A stretch of 64,000 nucleotides of DNA from Pokkaliibacter sp. MBI-7 (GCF_029846635.1 NZ_JARVTG010000001.1:2299001-2363000); one strand, 5' to 3'; shown: positions 7,612 to 16,452, numbered from the stretch's first letter. Notes: a model not told the origin generated them from the letters alone. Numbers and translations are program-made.

Positions 7612-10600
7612 ATGTCAGACGTACAGCAAAGCTGCTCCAAGCCTGCCTATATCATTGAAATCCTCGGCCACGATCATCCCGATAGCCATAAGATCGTGGT
7701 GGAAAACAACGGCGCCCCCACCCGCATTGAACCCGTTGATGGAGGCAAGGCCTGGGGAAAAAGTACGCTGCACTTCTGGGAAAAGGCCGTCGGTGCCGCC
7801 GCGCCACCACTCAAAAGCTGGATTGAAATCAAAGGCAGCAAAGGTAGCTTTAAGATTCCTCTGTTCGATGGCGCGGCGAGTGATCAGGATCTGTTTGTTA
7901 TCCCCAAACTGAAGCAAACCAGCCGTTGTGGCGGTCGGCAGCAGTATGTGATTGCCCCCTTTGTACCGGTGGAGCAGATCGACAGCGTCTTTAAGACCCC
8001 CGTCGCCTGCCGTTGTGGCTACCTCTATATTTTCCGTAAGGGGCGGCTGTGGCGTGAGCTGGAAGTCAGCAAGGACGAGCAGGCTGGTACCCCGCAGTTT
8101 CGCGATAGCAATATCCTGGCAGCCCGGGGTGGTAGTGAGCAGGCGCCCATCGGCACCGTTTATCAGCGTCAGTTTATCAGTAGCTGGCACAAGGAAATCT
8201 GGCTGCCTGTTACCGCCAGCGGCCAGATGCTGGCGACCTTTCAACTGTTTTTTTCCGACGTTCAGCTCACCGCTGAGCGTATCAACTATATGGAGACCTA
8301 CCCGGATCAGATAGCCGCCCGCGCCGTGCGCTCGCGGAGTGGCACTCCGATGTATGTCAGCCAGTTCAAAGCGCAGCCGGTTCATTTAGGCTACGACTAC
8401 CAGCGTCTGAGCAAGCAGCCCCAATACAGCACAGTGCCCACCGGGATGCTGCTATGGATTGACGAGATGCCGGAGCAACGCCAGCGCTCGCCGCTGCAGG
8501 AGTGGCATTACCCGCAGCCAGATGTATTCCTCACCGACCTGAGCGGCAAAGCCCCCCAGCAGGAATACCATCAGGCTGTCGATCTGGTCAGCAATCCTTC
8601 ACGGCAGGCGTATGACAAGACCGTCTCAACGTTGGCGTTTAAGCAGGCGCTGCTGGTGAAAGAACAGCCAAGGATGCAACAGGCGCAGGCGAAGCAAACA
8701 CTGGAGCAGGGCATCAAAGGACAACCTGCCCAGGCCGAAGTGAACTACCCGCAGCCAGACAAAGACCCGGTGTGGTGGCAAGCGCAGGGCAGTGAAGAAG
8801 ACCTCTACCGCGAGCTTAAACCCCGTTCTATCTGTGTGCTGATGCTGGATGATGCCATTGGTCGTTTGCGCCACTACACCCAGCAGGGGCAACATGCTCA
8901 GGATCTGTTACAGACCTTATTAACCCTCACGGGTACCCATCCGTTCCATCGCCTTGCCGAGCTGGTCAATCACACCATCCTGCCCAAGCAAGTGATGGCC
9001 ACTAATGCCGAAGGTAAGAAAACCAGCACCACCAACCCCTGGCATGAAGAGAACGCCAGCTATGTTGACCTGAGCCCAGGCTCCCCGATGTTCAGGATGC
9101 TCTACCCCTCCTACCGTGCCGCTGCGCGACAGCACCTGAGCACCTGGCAGCAGAAAGCCCTGGCGCTGGTTAGCCGCAAAGACACAGAAGCGGTGCTGGC
9201 CGACCTGTTCAGCAAAAATAACAGTGACTACTACGCTGGGTTTAAACTGCTGGGCGATGCCCTGGCCATGGCATCGCCTAACCCGGAGCGTCTGGATACC
9301 TACCAGACGCCTCATGCCATCTGGTCTGGTGCCTATAACCAGAGTGCAGAAGCACTCATCATCCAGATATTGGCCTATCAGCACGGGCTGAGCCGTTTTC
9401 TGTTCCCCAAACCCAATGTGCTTGACCCCACCCAGCCGTTTAACCCGAAAGACTACCCGGCGCAACCCAACCCCGGCGATGGTAACTACCGCATCGACCT
9501 GATGGCGGGCCTGTCATTATTCAGCGCCGAGTTGCGCTACCGGCAACCCGACAAACAGATGGCTAACCCGGATGACAAAACCCATGAAGTGACGCTGCTG
9601 GATATGTGGGCTGCGGCTTCTCACAATGCCCTGAAAGCGGTAGACAACACGCTGGGCCCACTGATCAAACGGGTCGCTAACGATGTCGAGGCCGCCCTGG
9701 GCGGGCTGATTAACGTGATGCAGTCACTGGCCCCCAAAGCCGCCCCTACGGCGCTTAGAGTGGATGCGTACGGCCCGCTGGCTGATCTGGTGCGCAGCTC
9801 CGCCAGCACTGACCTGCTGCGGCAATTGAGATGGCTGCCACCCAACGGCAAGCAGCCCGAGAAAGGAGTGATCGTAGTGGGTGCCGTGCTGGGGGAGCTG
9901 TCCGTGGGTATCACCGCCCCCAGCACCAAGCACAGCCAACACAACGGCCAGTGGTATCTGGGCGACAAGCTGATCGGCGATACCAATAAAGCCCGCTACA
10001 CCAAAGCCACCGGAGAGCCGGCAGGCACCACGACCCGCATGGGGGTGTACACCTATGAAGCAGGGAGCCAGGCCGCCAACGACTACGCGGCATTTCATCG
10101 CGCTATGGCCGTGCGGCTCACCCGCAGCAATGCGGCGCAGGCGGTGCATAAACTGCTCAGCTCAGTGGGGTTTTCAGCGTTTATGCTGGGTGTGGAGGGG
10201 TGGAATCTGTCGTATGAGTTGCGAACCTTCAATACAGATCGTCTGGATCGATCAGTCACAGGAAGCTTCTCGGCAATATGGGATCTAGGCAATGCGACAG
10301 CCAAGCTGCTTTCGCTCTTTGATCAGCGCTGGCAGGCCCTGCAGGGGATTAACCGCACCCTGGAGACAGTAGCATTTGACGTATCCATAAAACGGATGTG
10401 GATGGAAAAAGTCGCTGATAATGCACTGATGAAGAAGCTTGTTACCTTATTGCCAAATGAGATTACAGTGGCCGCAGCCATTGGCGTGGTCGGTAATGCG
10501 CTGACTGCCGCCGTCTTCTTTATGGATGCCCTCAATGAATGGCATGAGGGGGACCGCCCCGCCGCCTTTGCCCTGCTGGCCGCCGGGGTCGGCGCCAGCC

Positions 10601-11481
10601 TGCTGACCGTCGCCGCCTTTGCCAGCAGCATGGTGTGGCTGGGGGTGATTGGCCTGGTGCTGACCGTGGCCGGGCTGGCCATCTATATCGCGATTAACCG
10701 CCAGCCGCTGCAGATTTACCTGCAGGACGGGCCACTCTCAAAAAGCCCCGCCAGCCAGTTTGCGCACCTGCTGAACAGCCCTGATGAGGCCTGGTATCGG
10801 CTGATTAACCTGCTGGCGGCCTATCGTATCGAAGTCAGCACCAGCCCCTATTACGACTATGTGTCGGCCGCTCAAAAAGCCAGCGATTTTGTGGCCGTTC
10901 GGCAGATGCACCCGCGCATTGGTGAATGCAATGTCCGCGTCAGCGTACAAAGCTGCCTCGGGCGCTTCGTTAACCAGGCCATCTATCTGCCTCGCTTTCA
11001 GGCTATCTCCATCAGTGGTCGCAGACCACGCGCGACACTCTCCGTACGCCCCGTGCAACCGACCTTTACAGAAATTACCGATCTGGGGGAAAACTATTAT
11101 CTGACACTGGGCGATACTCAATGGAGTGATACCCCAGGCCCCTGGCAGGTGCTGAAGTCTGCTGAACACCCCGTATTCAAATGTCAGATTCAGGTGCCCG
11201 ATGGCAAAGGGGGTATGTGGGTCTTCCCCGCGCCACTCCCTAATGACAGCAGCACGCCGGTGTTTCACCCTGCCGAGCAGGCCACCCCACCCTATCGCTG
11301 GACCCAGATAGCACCTGACTTTCAGGCCAAAGACCAACCTTACTGGCTGGATGACGCACGGGCCATACACCCTAAACGCAAGCCCTCTACCCCTGCCACC
11401 CCTCCCTCTCACGCCGAAGGGGACTACACCCCCAGCGCCGCCGACTGGCAGCGCATTTTTGTCAATGGCGGCTGGTGGTAA
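7612..11481 (+). CDS. Large VasX-like pore-forming T6SS effector
   Basis: A 1,289-residue protein. Its first 150 or so residues match the N-terminal region of VasX-type T6SS toxins: CSKPAYIIEILGHDH, VVENNG, then SRCGGRQQYVIAPFVPV and CRCGYLYIFRKGRLWRELEV. Long soluble helical domains follow. Around residues 950-1033 a hydrophobic cluster (TVAAAIGVVGNALTAAVFFM, then ALLAAGVGASLLTVAAFASS and MVWLGVIGLVLTVAGLAIYI) supplies two to four membrane helices, as in colicin-like pore formers. About 255 residues follow it, ending SAADWQRIFVNGGWW. It sits in the standard order VgrG-PAAR-DUF4123-effector-immunity, and membrane-protein immunity genes follow, consistent with membrane-targeted killing. The SD is AAGGGA before the ATG at 7612. 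Function is inferred from family and context. Confidence 0.85.
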   Translation: MSDVQQSCSKPAYIIEILGHDHPDSHKIVVENNGAPTRIEPVDGGKAWGKSTLHFWEKAVGAAAPPLKSWIEIKGSKGSFKIPLFDGAASDQDLFVIPKLKQTSRCGGRQQYVIAPFVPVEQIDSVFKTPVACRCGYLYIFRKGRLWRELEVSKDEQAGTPQFRDSNILAARGGSEQAPIGTVYQRQFISSWHKEIWLPVTASGQMLATFQLFFSDVQLTAERINYMETYPDQIAARAVRSRSGTPMYVSQFKAQPVHLGYDYQRLSKQPQYSTVPTGMLLWIDEMPEQRQRSPLQEWHYPQPDVFLTDLSGKAPQQEYHQAVDLVSNPSRQAYDKTVSTLAFKQALLVKEQPRMQQAQAKQTLEQGIKGQPAQAEVNYPQPDKDPVWWQAQGSEEDLYRELKPRSICVLMLDDAIGRLRHYTQQGQHAQDLLQTLLTLTGTHPFHRLAELVNHTILPKQVMATNAEGKKTSTTNPWHEENASYVDLSPGSPMFRMLYPSYRAAARQHLSTWQQKALALVSRKDTEAVLADLFSKNNSDYYAGFKLLGDALAMASPNPERLDTYQTPHAIWSGAYNQSAEALIIQILAYQHGLSRFLFPKPNVLDPTQPFNPKDYPAQPNPGDGNYRIDLMAGLSLFSAELRYRQPDKQMANPDDKTHEVTLLDMWAAASHNALKAVDNTLGPLIKRVANDVEAALGGLINVMQSLAPKAAPTALRVDAYGPLADLVRSSASTDLLRQLRWLPPNGKQPEKGVIVVGAVLGELSVGITAPSTKHSQHNGQWYLGDKLIGDTNKARYTKATGEPAGTTTRMGVYTYEAGSQAANDYAAFHRAMAVRLTRSNAAQAVHKLLSSVGFSAFMLGVEGWNLSYELRTFNTDRLDRSVTGSFSAIWDLGNATAKLLSLFDQRWQALQGINRTLETVAFDVSIKRMWMEKVADNALMKKLVTLLPNEITVAAAIGVVGNALTAAVFFMDALNEWHEGDRPAAFALLAAGVGASLLTVAAFASSMVWLGVIGLVLTVAGLAIYIAINRQPLQIYLQDGPLSKSPASQFAHLLNSPDEAWYRLINLLAAYRIEVSTSPYYDYVSAAQKASDFVAVRQMHPRIGECNVRVSVQSCLGRFVNQAIYLPRFQAISISGRRPRATLSVRPVQPTFTEITDLGENYYLTLGDTQWSDTPGPWQVLKSAEHPVFKCQIQVPDGKGGMWVFPAPLPNDSSTPVFHPAEQATPPYRWTQIAPDFQAKDQPYWLDDARAIHPKRKPSTPATPPSHAEGDYTPSAADWQRIFVNGGWW

Positions 11482-11498
11482 TAACGCGGAATCACTCT

Positions 11499-12452
11499 AT
11501 GGATAACTACTACAGCGACACCGCCTATCGTTTTAACCCCAAACAACACTATAACCAGGGGCATAAAGTCGATTCAGTCATCACAACAGAATTGATCAAA
11601 GCCAACAGCCAGGGCGGGCTGCCCCCCGCCTGGCTGGAATACGACAAACGTCTTCCACTCCATGGCGGAGAAGGCGACCGCGATGCCACTCCCGAAGATC
11701 TCACCACCGAAGACCTGCAAACGCTGCCGATGCGCCTTGATCACGAGATACTCAGGGGCGTGTCTTACGGTGAAGCCTCCTGGCTCTATGCCTTCGGCAC
11801 CCTTGCTTATGCTATTGGCAAAGTGGGGACCATTGGTCTGGCTATTTGCAGTGTAATAGTTTTTTTCATTGCCGCAGCCCATGGCGCTGCTATCGAAGCA
11901 ACACCTATTATTCTTACCATTGTAGGTATACCCGCTGCCCTATGGGGCGCGGGTAAAGCCGCCCTGCATCTGGGCAGCAACTTTATTTTTAATGCCATGC
12001 GCCCCTACTTTGACCTGAACCGCCGCACCGGCATGGTGACGATTTACAAAGGCAAAGGCCAGGTTCGCGCGCAGGTACCCTTTGCCGAGATGGCCGCCGA
12101 GCTGTCCATTATTCGTAACCATCAGGGCTTTGTTACTGCCTACAGCCTGTGGCTCAGGCAAACTGTTAAACCCCATGAAGATATTGCACTAAGCAGACTG
12201 TACGGTGCCGTAGGATCACAGCAGGAAGCACTGCGCCTGTGGGACTGCCTGCATACCTATATGGATATTAATCAGCCGCTGCCTGATTTACCCATGCTCG
12301 AAGCCTTCCGCCACCTCGACCCCACCACTGCCGCTTATGATCAAAAAACCAGACGCCCTCCACGCCGCTGGCGCGACCTCAGCGAAGAAGAGTTCAGGGC
12401 CAAAGCAGAAGCCATCAATACCGAACAACAGCAACGCTTTGCTCAGGCGTAA
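11499..12452 (+). CDS. T6SS immunity protein candidate, array copy 1
   Basis: A 317-residue protein encoded directly after the VasX-like effector, the usual position of the cognate immunity gene. The ATG at 11499 follows GCGGAATCACTCT; an in-frame GTG at 11475 overlaps the effector stop and is less likely. The chain has a polar N-terminus (MDNYYSDTAYRFNP), a membrane region of two helices at about residues 96-150 (TIGLAICSVIVFFIAAAHG and ATPIILTIVGIPAALW), then a cytosolic or periplasmic beta domain with DLNRRTGMVTIYKGKGQVR and a helical end. VasX-type pore formers are neutralised by membrane proteins, which fits. Its variable membrane block is unique among the three copies, so it may be the one matched to the current effector. 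Confidence 0.75.
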   Translation: MDNYYSDTAYRFNPKQHYNQGHKVDSVITTELIKANSQGGLPPAWLEYDKRLPLHGGEGDRDATPEDLTTEDLQTLPMRLDHEILRGVSYGEASWLYAFGTLAYAIGKVGTIGLAICSVIVFFIAAAHGAAIEATPIILTIVGIPAALWGAGKAALHLGSNFIFNAMRPYFDLNRRTGMVTIYKGKGQVRAQVPFAEMAAELSIIRNHQGFVTAYSLWLRQTVKPHEDIALSRLYGAVGSQQEALRLWDCLHTYMDINQPLPDLPMLEAFRHLDPTTAAYDQKTRRPPRRWRDLSEEEFRAKAEAINTEQQQRFAQA

Positions 12453-12483
12453 GAGGAACGTGCCAACCCCACACGGCGGTGCC

Positions 12484-12534
12484 CCCAGCGCCGCCGACTG
12501 GCAGCGCATTTTTGTCAATGGCGGCGGGTGGTAA
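12484..12534 (+). pseudogene. Relic of an effector 3' end (17 codons) between immunity copies 1 and 2
   Basis: The sequence encodes PSAADWQRIFVNGGGW and a stop, matching the last residues of the effector at 11431-11481 except for Gly in place of the penultimate Trp. The bases just upstream (CACACGGCGGTGCC) do not match the effector's own upstream codons, so this is not a simple copy of the present effector tail. I read it as the last trace of a different effector allele that once preceded immunity copy 2. Confidence 0.8.
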
Positions 12535-12551
12535 TAACGCGGAATCACTCT

Positions 12552-13505
12552 ATGGATAACTACTACAGCGACACCGCCTATCGTTTTAACCCCAAACAAC
12601 ACTATAACGAGGGGCACATACCTCGCTCTCCGCTGGCAATGACTCTGCTCAAAACGACCTGCCAGGGCGGGCTGCCCCCCGCCTGGCTGGAATACGACAA
12701 ACGTCTTCCACTCCATGGCGGAGAAGGCGACCGCGATGCCACTCCCGAAGATCTCACCACCGAAGACCTGCAAACGCTGCCGATGCGCCTTGATCACGAG
12801 ATACTCAGGGGCGTGTCTTACGGTGAAGCCTCCTGGCTCTATGCCTTCGGCACCCTTGCTTATGCTATTGGCAAAGTGGGGACATGGCTGATAGGGATCG
12901 CGGGTTGTATCACGATGTTTATCATGCTTGCGCAAGGCTTTGGCATAAAAGCAATTCAAGGGTACTTAGTTTTACTTAGTATTCCTTTAACTCTATGGGG
13001 CGCGGGTAAAGCCGCCCTGCATCTGGGCAGCAACTTTATTTTTAATGCCATGCGCCCCTACTTTGACCTGAACCGCCGCACCGGCATGGTGACGATTTAC
13101 AAAGGCAAAGGCCAGGTTCGCGCGAAGGTACCCTTTGCCGAGATGGCCGCTGAACTGGTCTCCGTCCCCAGTCATCAGGGCCTGATCATGTCGTACTTTC
13201 TATGGCTACGACAGACGGCTAAACCCCATGAAGATATTGCGCTAAGCAAACTTTACGGTGCCGTAGGATCACAGCAGGAAGCACTGCGCCTGTGGGACTG
13301 CCTGCATACCTATATGGATATTAATCAGCCGCTGCCTGATTTACCCATGCTCGAAGCCTTCCGCCACCTCGACCCCACCACTGCCGCTTATGATCAAAAA
13401 ACCAGACGCCTCCCACGCCGCTGGCGCGACCTCAGCGAAGAAGAGTTCAGGGCCAAAGCAGAAGCCATCAATACCGAACAACAGCAACGCTTTGCTCAGG
13501 CGTGA
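12552..13505 (+). CDS. T6SS immunity protein candidate, array copy 2
   Basis: A 317-residue paralogue of copy 1, in the same spacing behind an effector-tail relic. Three blocks differ from copy 1: the N-terminal block (IPRSPLAMTLLKTTC), the membrane block (WLIGIAGCITMFIMLAQG, then GYLVLLSIPLTLW) and a late block (LVSVPSHQGLIMSYFL). Everything else is nearly identical. The changes sit in the membrane part and in one exposed-looking loop, where effector specificity would be expected. It is probably an orphan immunity gene against a related effector variant. Confidence 0.72.
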   Translation: MDNYYSDTAYRFNPKQHYNEGHIPRSPLAMTLLKTTCQGGLPPAWLEYDKRLPLHGGEGDRDATPEDLTTEDLQTLPMRLDHEILRGVSYGEASWLYAFGTLAYAIGKVGTWLIGIAGCITMFIMLAQGFGIKAIQGYLVLLSIPLTLWGAGKAALHLGSNFIFNAMRPYFDLNRRTGMVTIYKGKGQVRAKVPFAEMAAELVSVPSHQGLIMSYFLWLRQTAKPHEDIALSKLYGAVGSQQEALRLWDCLHTYMDINQPLPDLPMLEAFRHLDPTTAAYDQKTRRLPRRWRDLSEEEFRAKAEAINTEQQQRFAQA

Positions 13506-13536
13506 GAAGAACTCACCAACCCCACACGGCGGTGCC

Positions 13537-13587
13537 CCCAGCGCCGCCGACTGGCAGCGCATTTTTGTCAATGGCGGCGGGTGGTAA
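13537..13587 (+). pseudogene. Relic of an effector 3' end (17 codons) between immunity copies 2 and 3
   Basis: It encodes the same PSAADWQRIFVNGGGW plus stop as the relic at 12484-12534, again with the CACACGGCGGTGCC upstream context and the same spacer to the following ATG. It lies on the 1,053-bp period of the array. No other effector sequence survives here. Confidence 0.8.
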
Positions 13588-13604
13588 TAACGCGGAATCA
13601 CTCT

Positions 13605-14558
13605 ATGGATAACTACTACAGCAACACCGCCTATCGTTTTAACCCCAAACAACACTATAACCAGGGGCATAAAGTCGATTCAGTCATCACAACAGAATTG
13701 ATCAAAGCCAACAGCCAGGGCGGGCTGCCCCCCGCCTGGCTGGAATACGACAAACGTCTTCCACTCCATGGCGGAGAAGGCGACCGCGATGCCACTCCCG
13801 AAGATCTCACCACCGAAGACCTGCAAACGCTGCCGATGCGCCTTGATCACGAGATACTCAGGGGCGTGTCTTACGGTGAAGCCTCCTGGCTCTATGCCTT
13901 CGGCACCCTTGCTTATGCTATTGGCAAAGTGGGGACATGGCTGATAGGGATCGCGGGTTGTATCACGATGTTTATCATGCTTGCGCAAGGCTTTGGCATA
14001 AAAGCAATTCAAGGGTACTTAGTTTTACTTAGTATTCCTTTAACTCTATGGGGCGCGGGTAAAGCTGCCCTGCATCTGGGCAGCAACTTTATTTTTACTG
14101 CCATGCGCCCCTACTTTGACCTTAACCGCCGCACCGGTATGGTGACGATTTACAAAGGCAAAGGCCAGGTTCGCGCGAAGGTACCCTTTGCCGAGATGGC
14201 CGCCGAGCTGTCCATTATTCGTAACCATCAGGGCTTTGTTACTGCCTACAGCCTGTGGCTCAGGCAAACTGTTAAACCCCATGAAGATATTGCACTAAGC
14301 AGACTGTACGGTGCCGTAGGATCACAGCAGGAAGCACTGCGCCTGTGGGACTGCCTGCATACCTATATGGATATTAATCAGCCGCTGCCTGATTTACCCA
14401 TGCTCGAAGCCTTCCGCCACCTCGACCCCACCACTGCCGCTTATGATCAAAAAACCAGACGCCCTCCACGCCGCTGGCGCGACCTCAGCGAAGAAGAGTT
14501 CAGGGCCAAAGCAGAAGCCATCAATACCGAACAACAGCAACGCTTTGCTCAGACGTAA
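13605..14558 (+). CDS. T6SS immunity protein candidate, array copy 3 (mosaic)
   Basis: A 317-residue paralogue whose N-terminal variable block and late variable block match copy 1, while its membrane block matches copy 2. A few private changes occur (NTAYRF near the start, FTAMRPY instead of FNAMRPY, final FAQT). The block pattern shows recombination inside the gene, not only whole-gene duplication. No effector-tail relic follows it, so the array ends here and AT-rich DNA begins about 30 bases downstream. Confidence 0.72.
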   Translation: MDNYYSNTAYRFNPKQHYNQGHKVDSVITTELIKANSQGGLPPAWLEYDKRLPLHGGEGDRDATPEDLTTEDLQTLPMRLDHEILRGVSYGEASWLYAFGTLAYAIGKVGTWLIGIAGCITMFIMLAQGFGIKAIQGYLVLLSIPLTLWGAGKAALHLGSNFIFTAMRPYFDLNRRTGMVTIYKGKGQVRAKVPFAEMAAELSIIRNHQGFVTAYSLWLRQTVKPHEDIALSRLYGAVGSQQEALRLWDCLHTYMDINQPLPDLPMLEAFRHLDPTTAAYDQKTRRPPRRWRDLSEEEFRAKAEAINTEQQQRFAQT

Positions 14559-14644
14559 ACAAGAAACGTGGCAGCAAATAGCCATAGCTCTATACGAGCC
14601 ACAGTCAATTAGCGTTCCAACACATCTTTTTATGGTGACTCTTT

Positions 14645-16180
14645 ATGTCCAGTAAATTTTCAAAAAGGCGCAGTTACACTGTGCTTTTATTAACCACAAG
14701 CTCAATAATCTTCATTTACATTTTATTAAAACAGTATTACTTCTACACCAAAGGGAAAGAATACTATGCCAGTGTATATTCAGATGTTATAAAAACTGAG
14801 AGAAAATCCACTCTAACAAGGCATGGTGAGAAAATAACAATAATCGATTACAGAAAATGTTACCTTGAAGCTGACAACTATCTTTTTACTCACATCACAA
14901 CTGCATCAAACTGTTTTTCGGGATATAAAAAAACTGTCTTAATCATATCCCAAGATAGCTTTATATTTGGAACAAAAAAAGATGGCTATTTTGGCCTTCT
15001 GGTTAGTAACAACAGTTACTACTATCTAATTCTTTTTATTATAGTAATATTTTTCTGTTTGTTTTTTATATCAAAAGAAAATATAGACGCATCCAAAAGA
15101 AAATTAACACACCTGAAGATTAAATATATTATTCAAAGTTTTTTTACAAAGAAAATTACCGATCAAACTAAATTAAAAGAGGAGCTCTATGACACCTATT
15201 CTGAAACAGCTTACCGTTATAAGCCATCTTTCACAAAGAAAGAAAAGGAAAGCTGTGAAAATATCACATTGGGTCATAGAAAAAAACCAAATGGAATACC
15301 TTCAAATATACTTTTAATTCAACCAGAATCTATTACAGAAGATGAACATGTCACTATTACAACCAATAAAAGCAATTCAATTGAGATAGATGCTAGAAAA
15401 ATAAAAATTCCTTACATTAAGCATTTTAGCTTGATCTCCATTGTAAATAGTGGATTAAATAAAGTACTATTTACCTTTAGTGCAATATTTTTTCTTTTAA
15501 TAATTCCGGCGTGGGGAACTGGAAAAATAGATACAAAAATAGCGGCGACATATACGACTTTTATAGCAGCATTATTTCTCGGAAGGATACTGCCTGCAAT
15601 ATTTAATGGCTCTTTTTATGAAATCAATCGCTTCACTGGCATGATCACAATTTGGAAAGAAATGAGAGAATCGCAAAAGATGATCATTCCATTTGGAGAA
15701 ATGAAATGCGTTATAAGACCTCACGCAATAAAGAAAGACAGTTTTGAGATCATCTTACTTTCAAAAAAAACCGGAGCAGACCAACTTGACCTCGCACCAT
15801 TAAATGGTAAAAACCCAACAAAACTAGCAGAGGCTGAGCGGTTGTGGGAATTCGTACAGCAATTCATGGATGTTAGCCAGCCACTACCCGATTTACCCAT
15901 ACTCGAAGCCTTCCGCCACCTCGACCCCACCACTGCCGCTCATGACCGTCAAACTGAGCGCCCCCACGCCGCTGGCGCGACCTCAGCGAAGAAGAGTTCA
16001 AGGCCACAGCAGAAGCCATCAATGCCAAACAACAGCAACGATTCATTAAGGCATCACAACCACACAAAAACCGGGTGGCGTAAAAACCACAAAGCCAGCA
16101 TCACGCTGGCTTGGTGGTTTCTATATATTCAATTACCGCTGTATTACTACGGCAGCAACGCGGTGCCCGATTACAGGTAG
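14645..16180 (+). CDS. Divergent, AT-rich immunity-like membrane protein with frameshifted 3' end
   Basis: A 511-codon frame. Residues 1-180 have two membrane helices ([18 protein letters not shown] and [18 protein letters not shown]) around a small domain and resemble nothing else here. From [13 protein letters not shown] onward it parallels the array proteins (membrane pair at about 265-320, then [14 protein letters not shown] for LNRRTGMVTIYKGK). Base composition is strongly AT-rich until about 15870, then switches to near identity with the array. Relative to the array, one base is missing at about 15959 (CGCCCCCACG against CGCCCTCCACG), so the last 75 or so residues are out of frame and run on into the direct repeat. 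In the original frame the protein would end with [11 protein letters not shown] and a stop at 16081-16083. It is a chimera, possibly still functional in its first 430 residues. Confidence 0.65.
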   Translation: MSSKFSKRRSYTVLLLTTSSIIFIYILLKQYYFYTKGKEYYASVYSDVIKTERKSTLTRHGEKITIIDYRKCYLEADNYLFTHITTASNCFSGYKKTVLIISQDSFIFGTKKDGYFGLLVSNNSYYYLILFIIVIFFCLFFISKENIDASKRKLTHLKIKYIIQSFFTKKITDQTKLKEELYDTYSETAYRYKPSFTKKEKESCENITLGHRKKPNGIPSNILLIQPESITEDEHVTITTNKSNSIEIDARKIKIPYIKHFSLISIVNSGLNKVLFTFSAIFFLLIIPAWGTGKIDTKIAATYTTFIAALFLGRILPAIFNGSFYEINRFTGMITIWKEMRESQKMIIPFGEMKCVIRPHAIKKDSFEIILLSKKTGADQLDLAPLNGKNPTKLAEAERLWEFVQQFMDVSQPLPDLPILEAFRHLDPTTAAHDRQTERPHAAGATSAKKSSRPQQKPSMPNNSNDSLRHHNHTKTGWRKNHKASITLAWWFLYIQLPLYYYGSNAVPDYR

Positions 16181-16385
16181 CGGCACAGGTAGGCGGTGTT
16201 TTCTGCCACCTGCAGATTGAACTTGCTGTTGCCGGGAACAAAGAAGGCTTCGCCTGCTTCGAAGGTGACCCACTCTTCCTCACCAGGCAGCTGCACGGTC
16301 AGCGCACCGCTGACGACAGTCATTTCTTCCGGCGCTTCGGTACCAAAGGTGTACTCACCGGCAGCCATTACACCCACGGTGGCGC
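16051..16385. repeat. Right 335-bp direct repeat (native ppnP 3' end)
   Basis: It is the second copy of the 1759-2093 repeat, with four base differences and no gaps. It begins inside the 3' end of the last immunity-like gene and covers the terminator and the final 71 codons of ppnP. To its right the ppnP gene is complete. Recombination between the two copies would remove 14,292 bp and leave one normal ppnP with its terminator. Confidence 0.95.
16084..16120. terminator. Terminator hairpin downstream of ppnP (right copy)
   Basis: The same stem-loop as at 1792-1828, with one arm base changed (CCACAAAG for CCACCAAG), which leaves a single mismatch in the stem. It can end ppnP transcription on the minus strand. 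On the plus strand it lies inside the frameshifted 3' end of the preceding immunity-like gene. Confidence 0.75.
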
Positions 16386-16452
16386 GTCCGTCTGCAGTCT
16401 GGAAGCCGATGGATTGCACTTTACCGTCAAAATATTCATTCACATTAAACAT
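16171..16452 (-). CDS. ppnP: Pyrimidine/purine nucleoside phosphorylase PpnP
   Basis: A 93-residue single-domain cupin of the DUF1255/PpnP family (E. coli PpnP, formerly YaiE, has 94 residues). The family cleaves ribonucleosides with phosphate to the free base and ribose-1-phosphate. Family marks are [17 protein letters not shown] at the start, [21 protein letters not shown] and the closing [16 protein letters not shown]. It is a cytosolic salvage enzyme. The gene is intact; a 3' duplicate lies at 1879-2093 on the far side of the T6SS island. An inverted repeat begins at its 5' edge (16453). Confidence 0.95.
   Translation of the reverse strand: MFNVNEYFDGKVQSIGFQTADGRATVGVMAAGEYTFGTEAPEEMTVVSGALTVQLPGEEEWVTFEAGEAFFVPGNSKFNLQVAENTAYLCRYL

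Larger units (their letters stand above)
11431..14558 (+). repeat. Tandem array of three 1,053-bp effector-tail/immunity units
   Basis: Units begin at 11431, 12484 and 13537, spaced exactly 1,053 bp. Each holds a copy of the last 17 codons of an effector (SAADWQRIFVNGG), the spacer AATAACGCGGAATCACTCT and a complete immunity-like gene. Long blocks are identical, and three short blocks vary. Copies 1 and 3 share the N-terminal variable block (NQGHKVDSVITTELIKANS) and the late block (LSIIRNHQGFVTAYSL). Copies 2 and 3 share the membrane block (WLIGIAGCITMFIMLAQG). Copy 3 is thus a mosaic of copies 1 and 2. The array is compatible with unequal recombination plus gene conversion. Confidence 0.95.

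Noticed and set aside
11431..14558. Array considered as CRISPR or as a satellite repeat
   Set aside because: The 1,053-bp units encode full proteins and have no short repeat/spacer structure; no CRISPR array was seen in the window.
15189..15300. Internal ATG with GAGGAG upstream as a separate start for the AT-rich immunity gene
   Set aside because: That ATG is out of frame with the array-like part and reaches a stop after about 40 codons.
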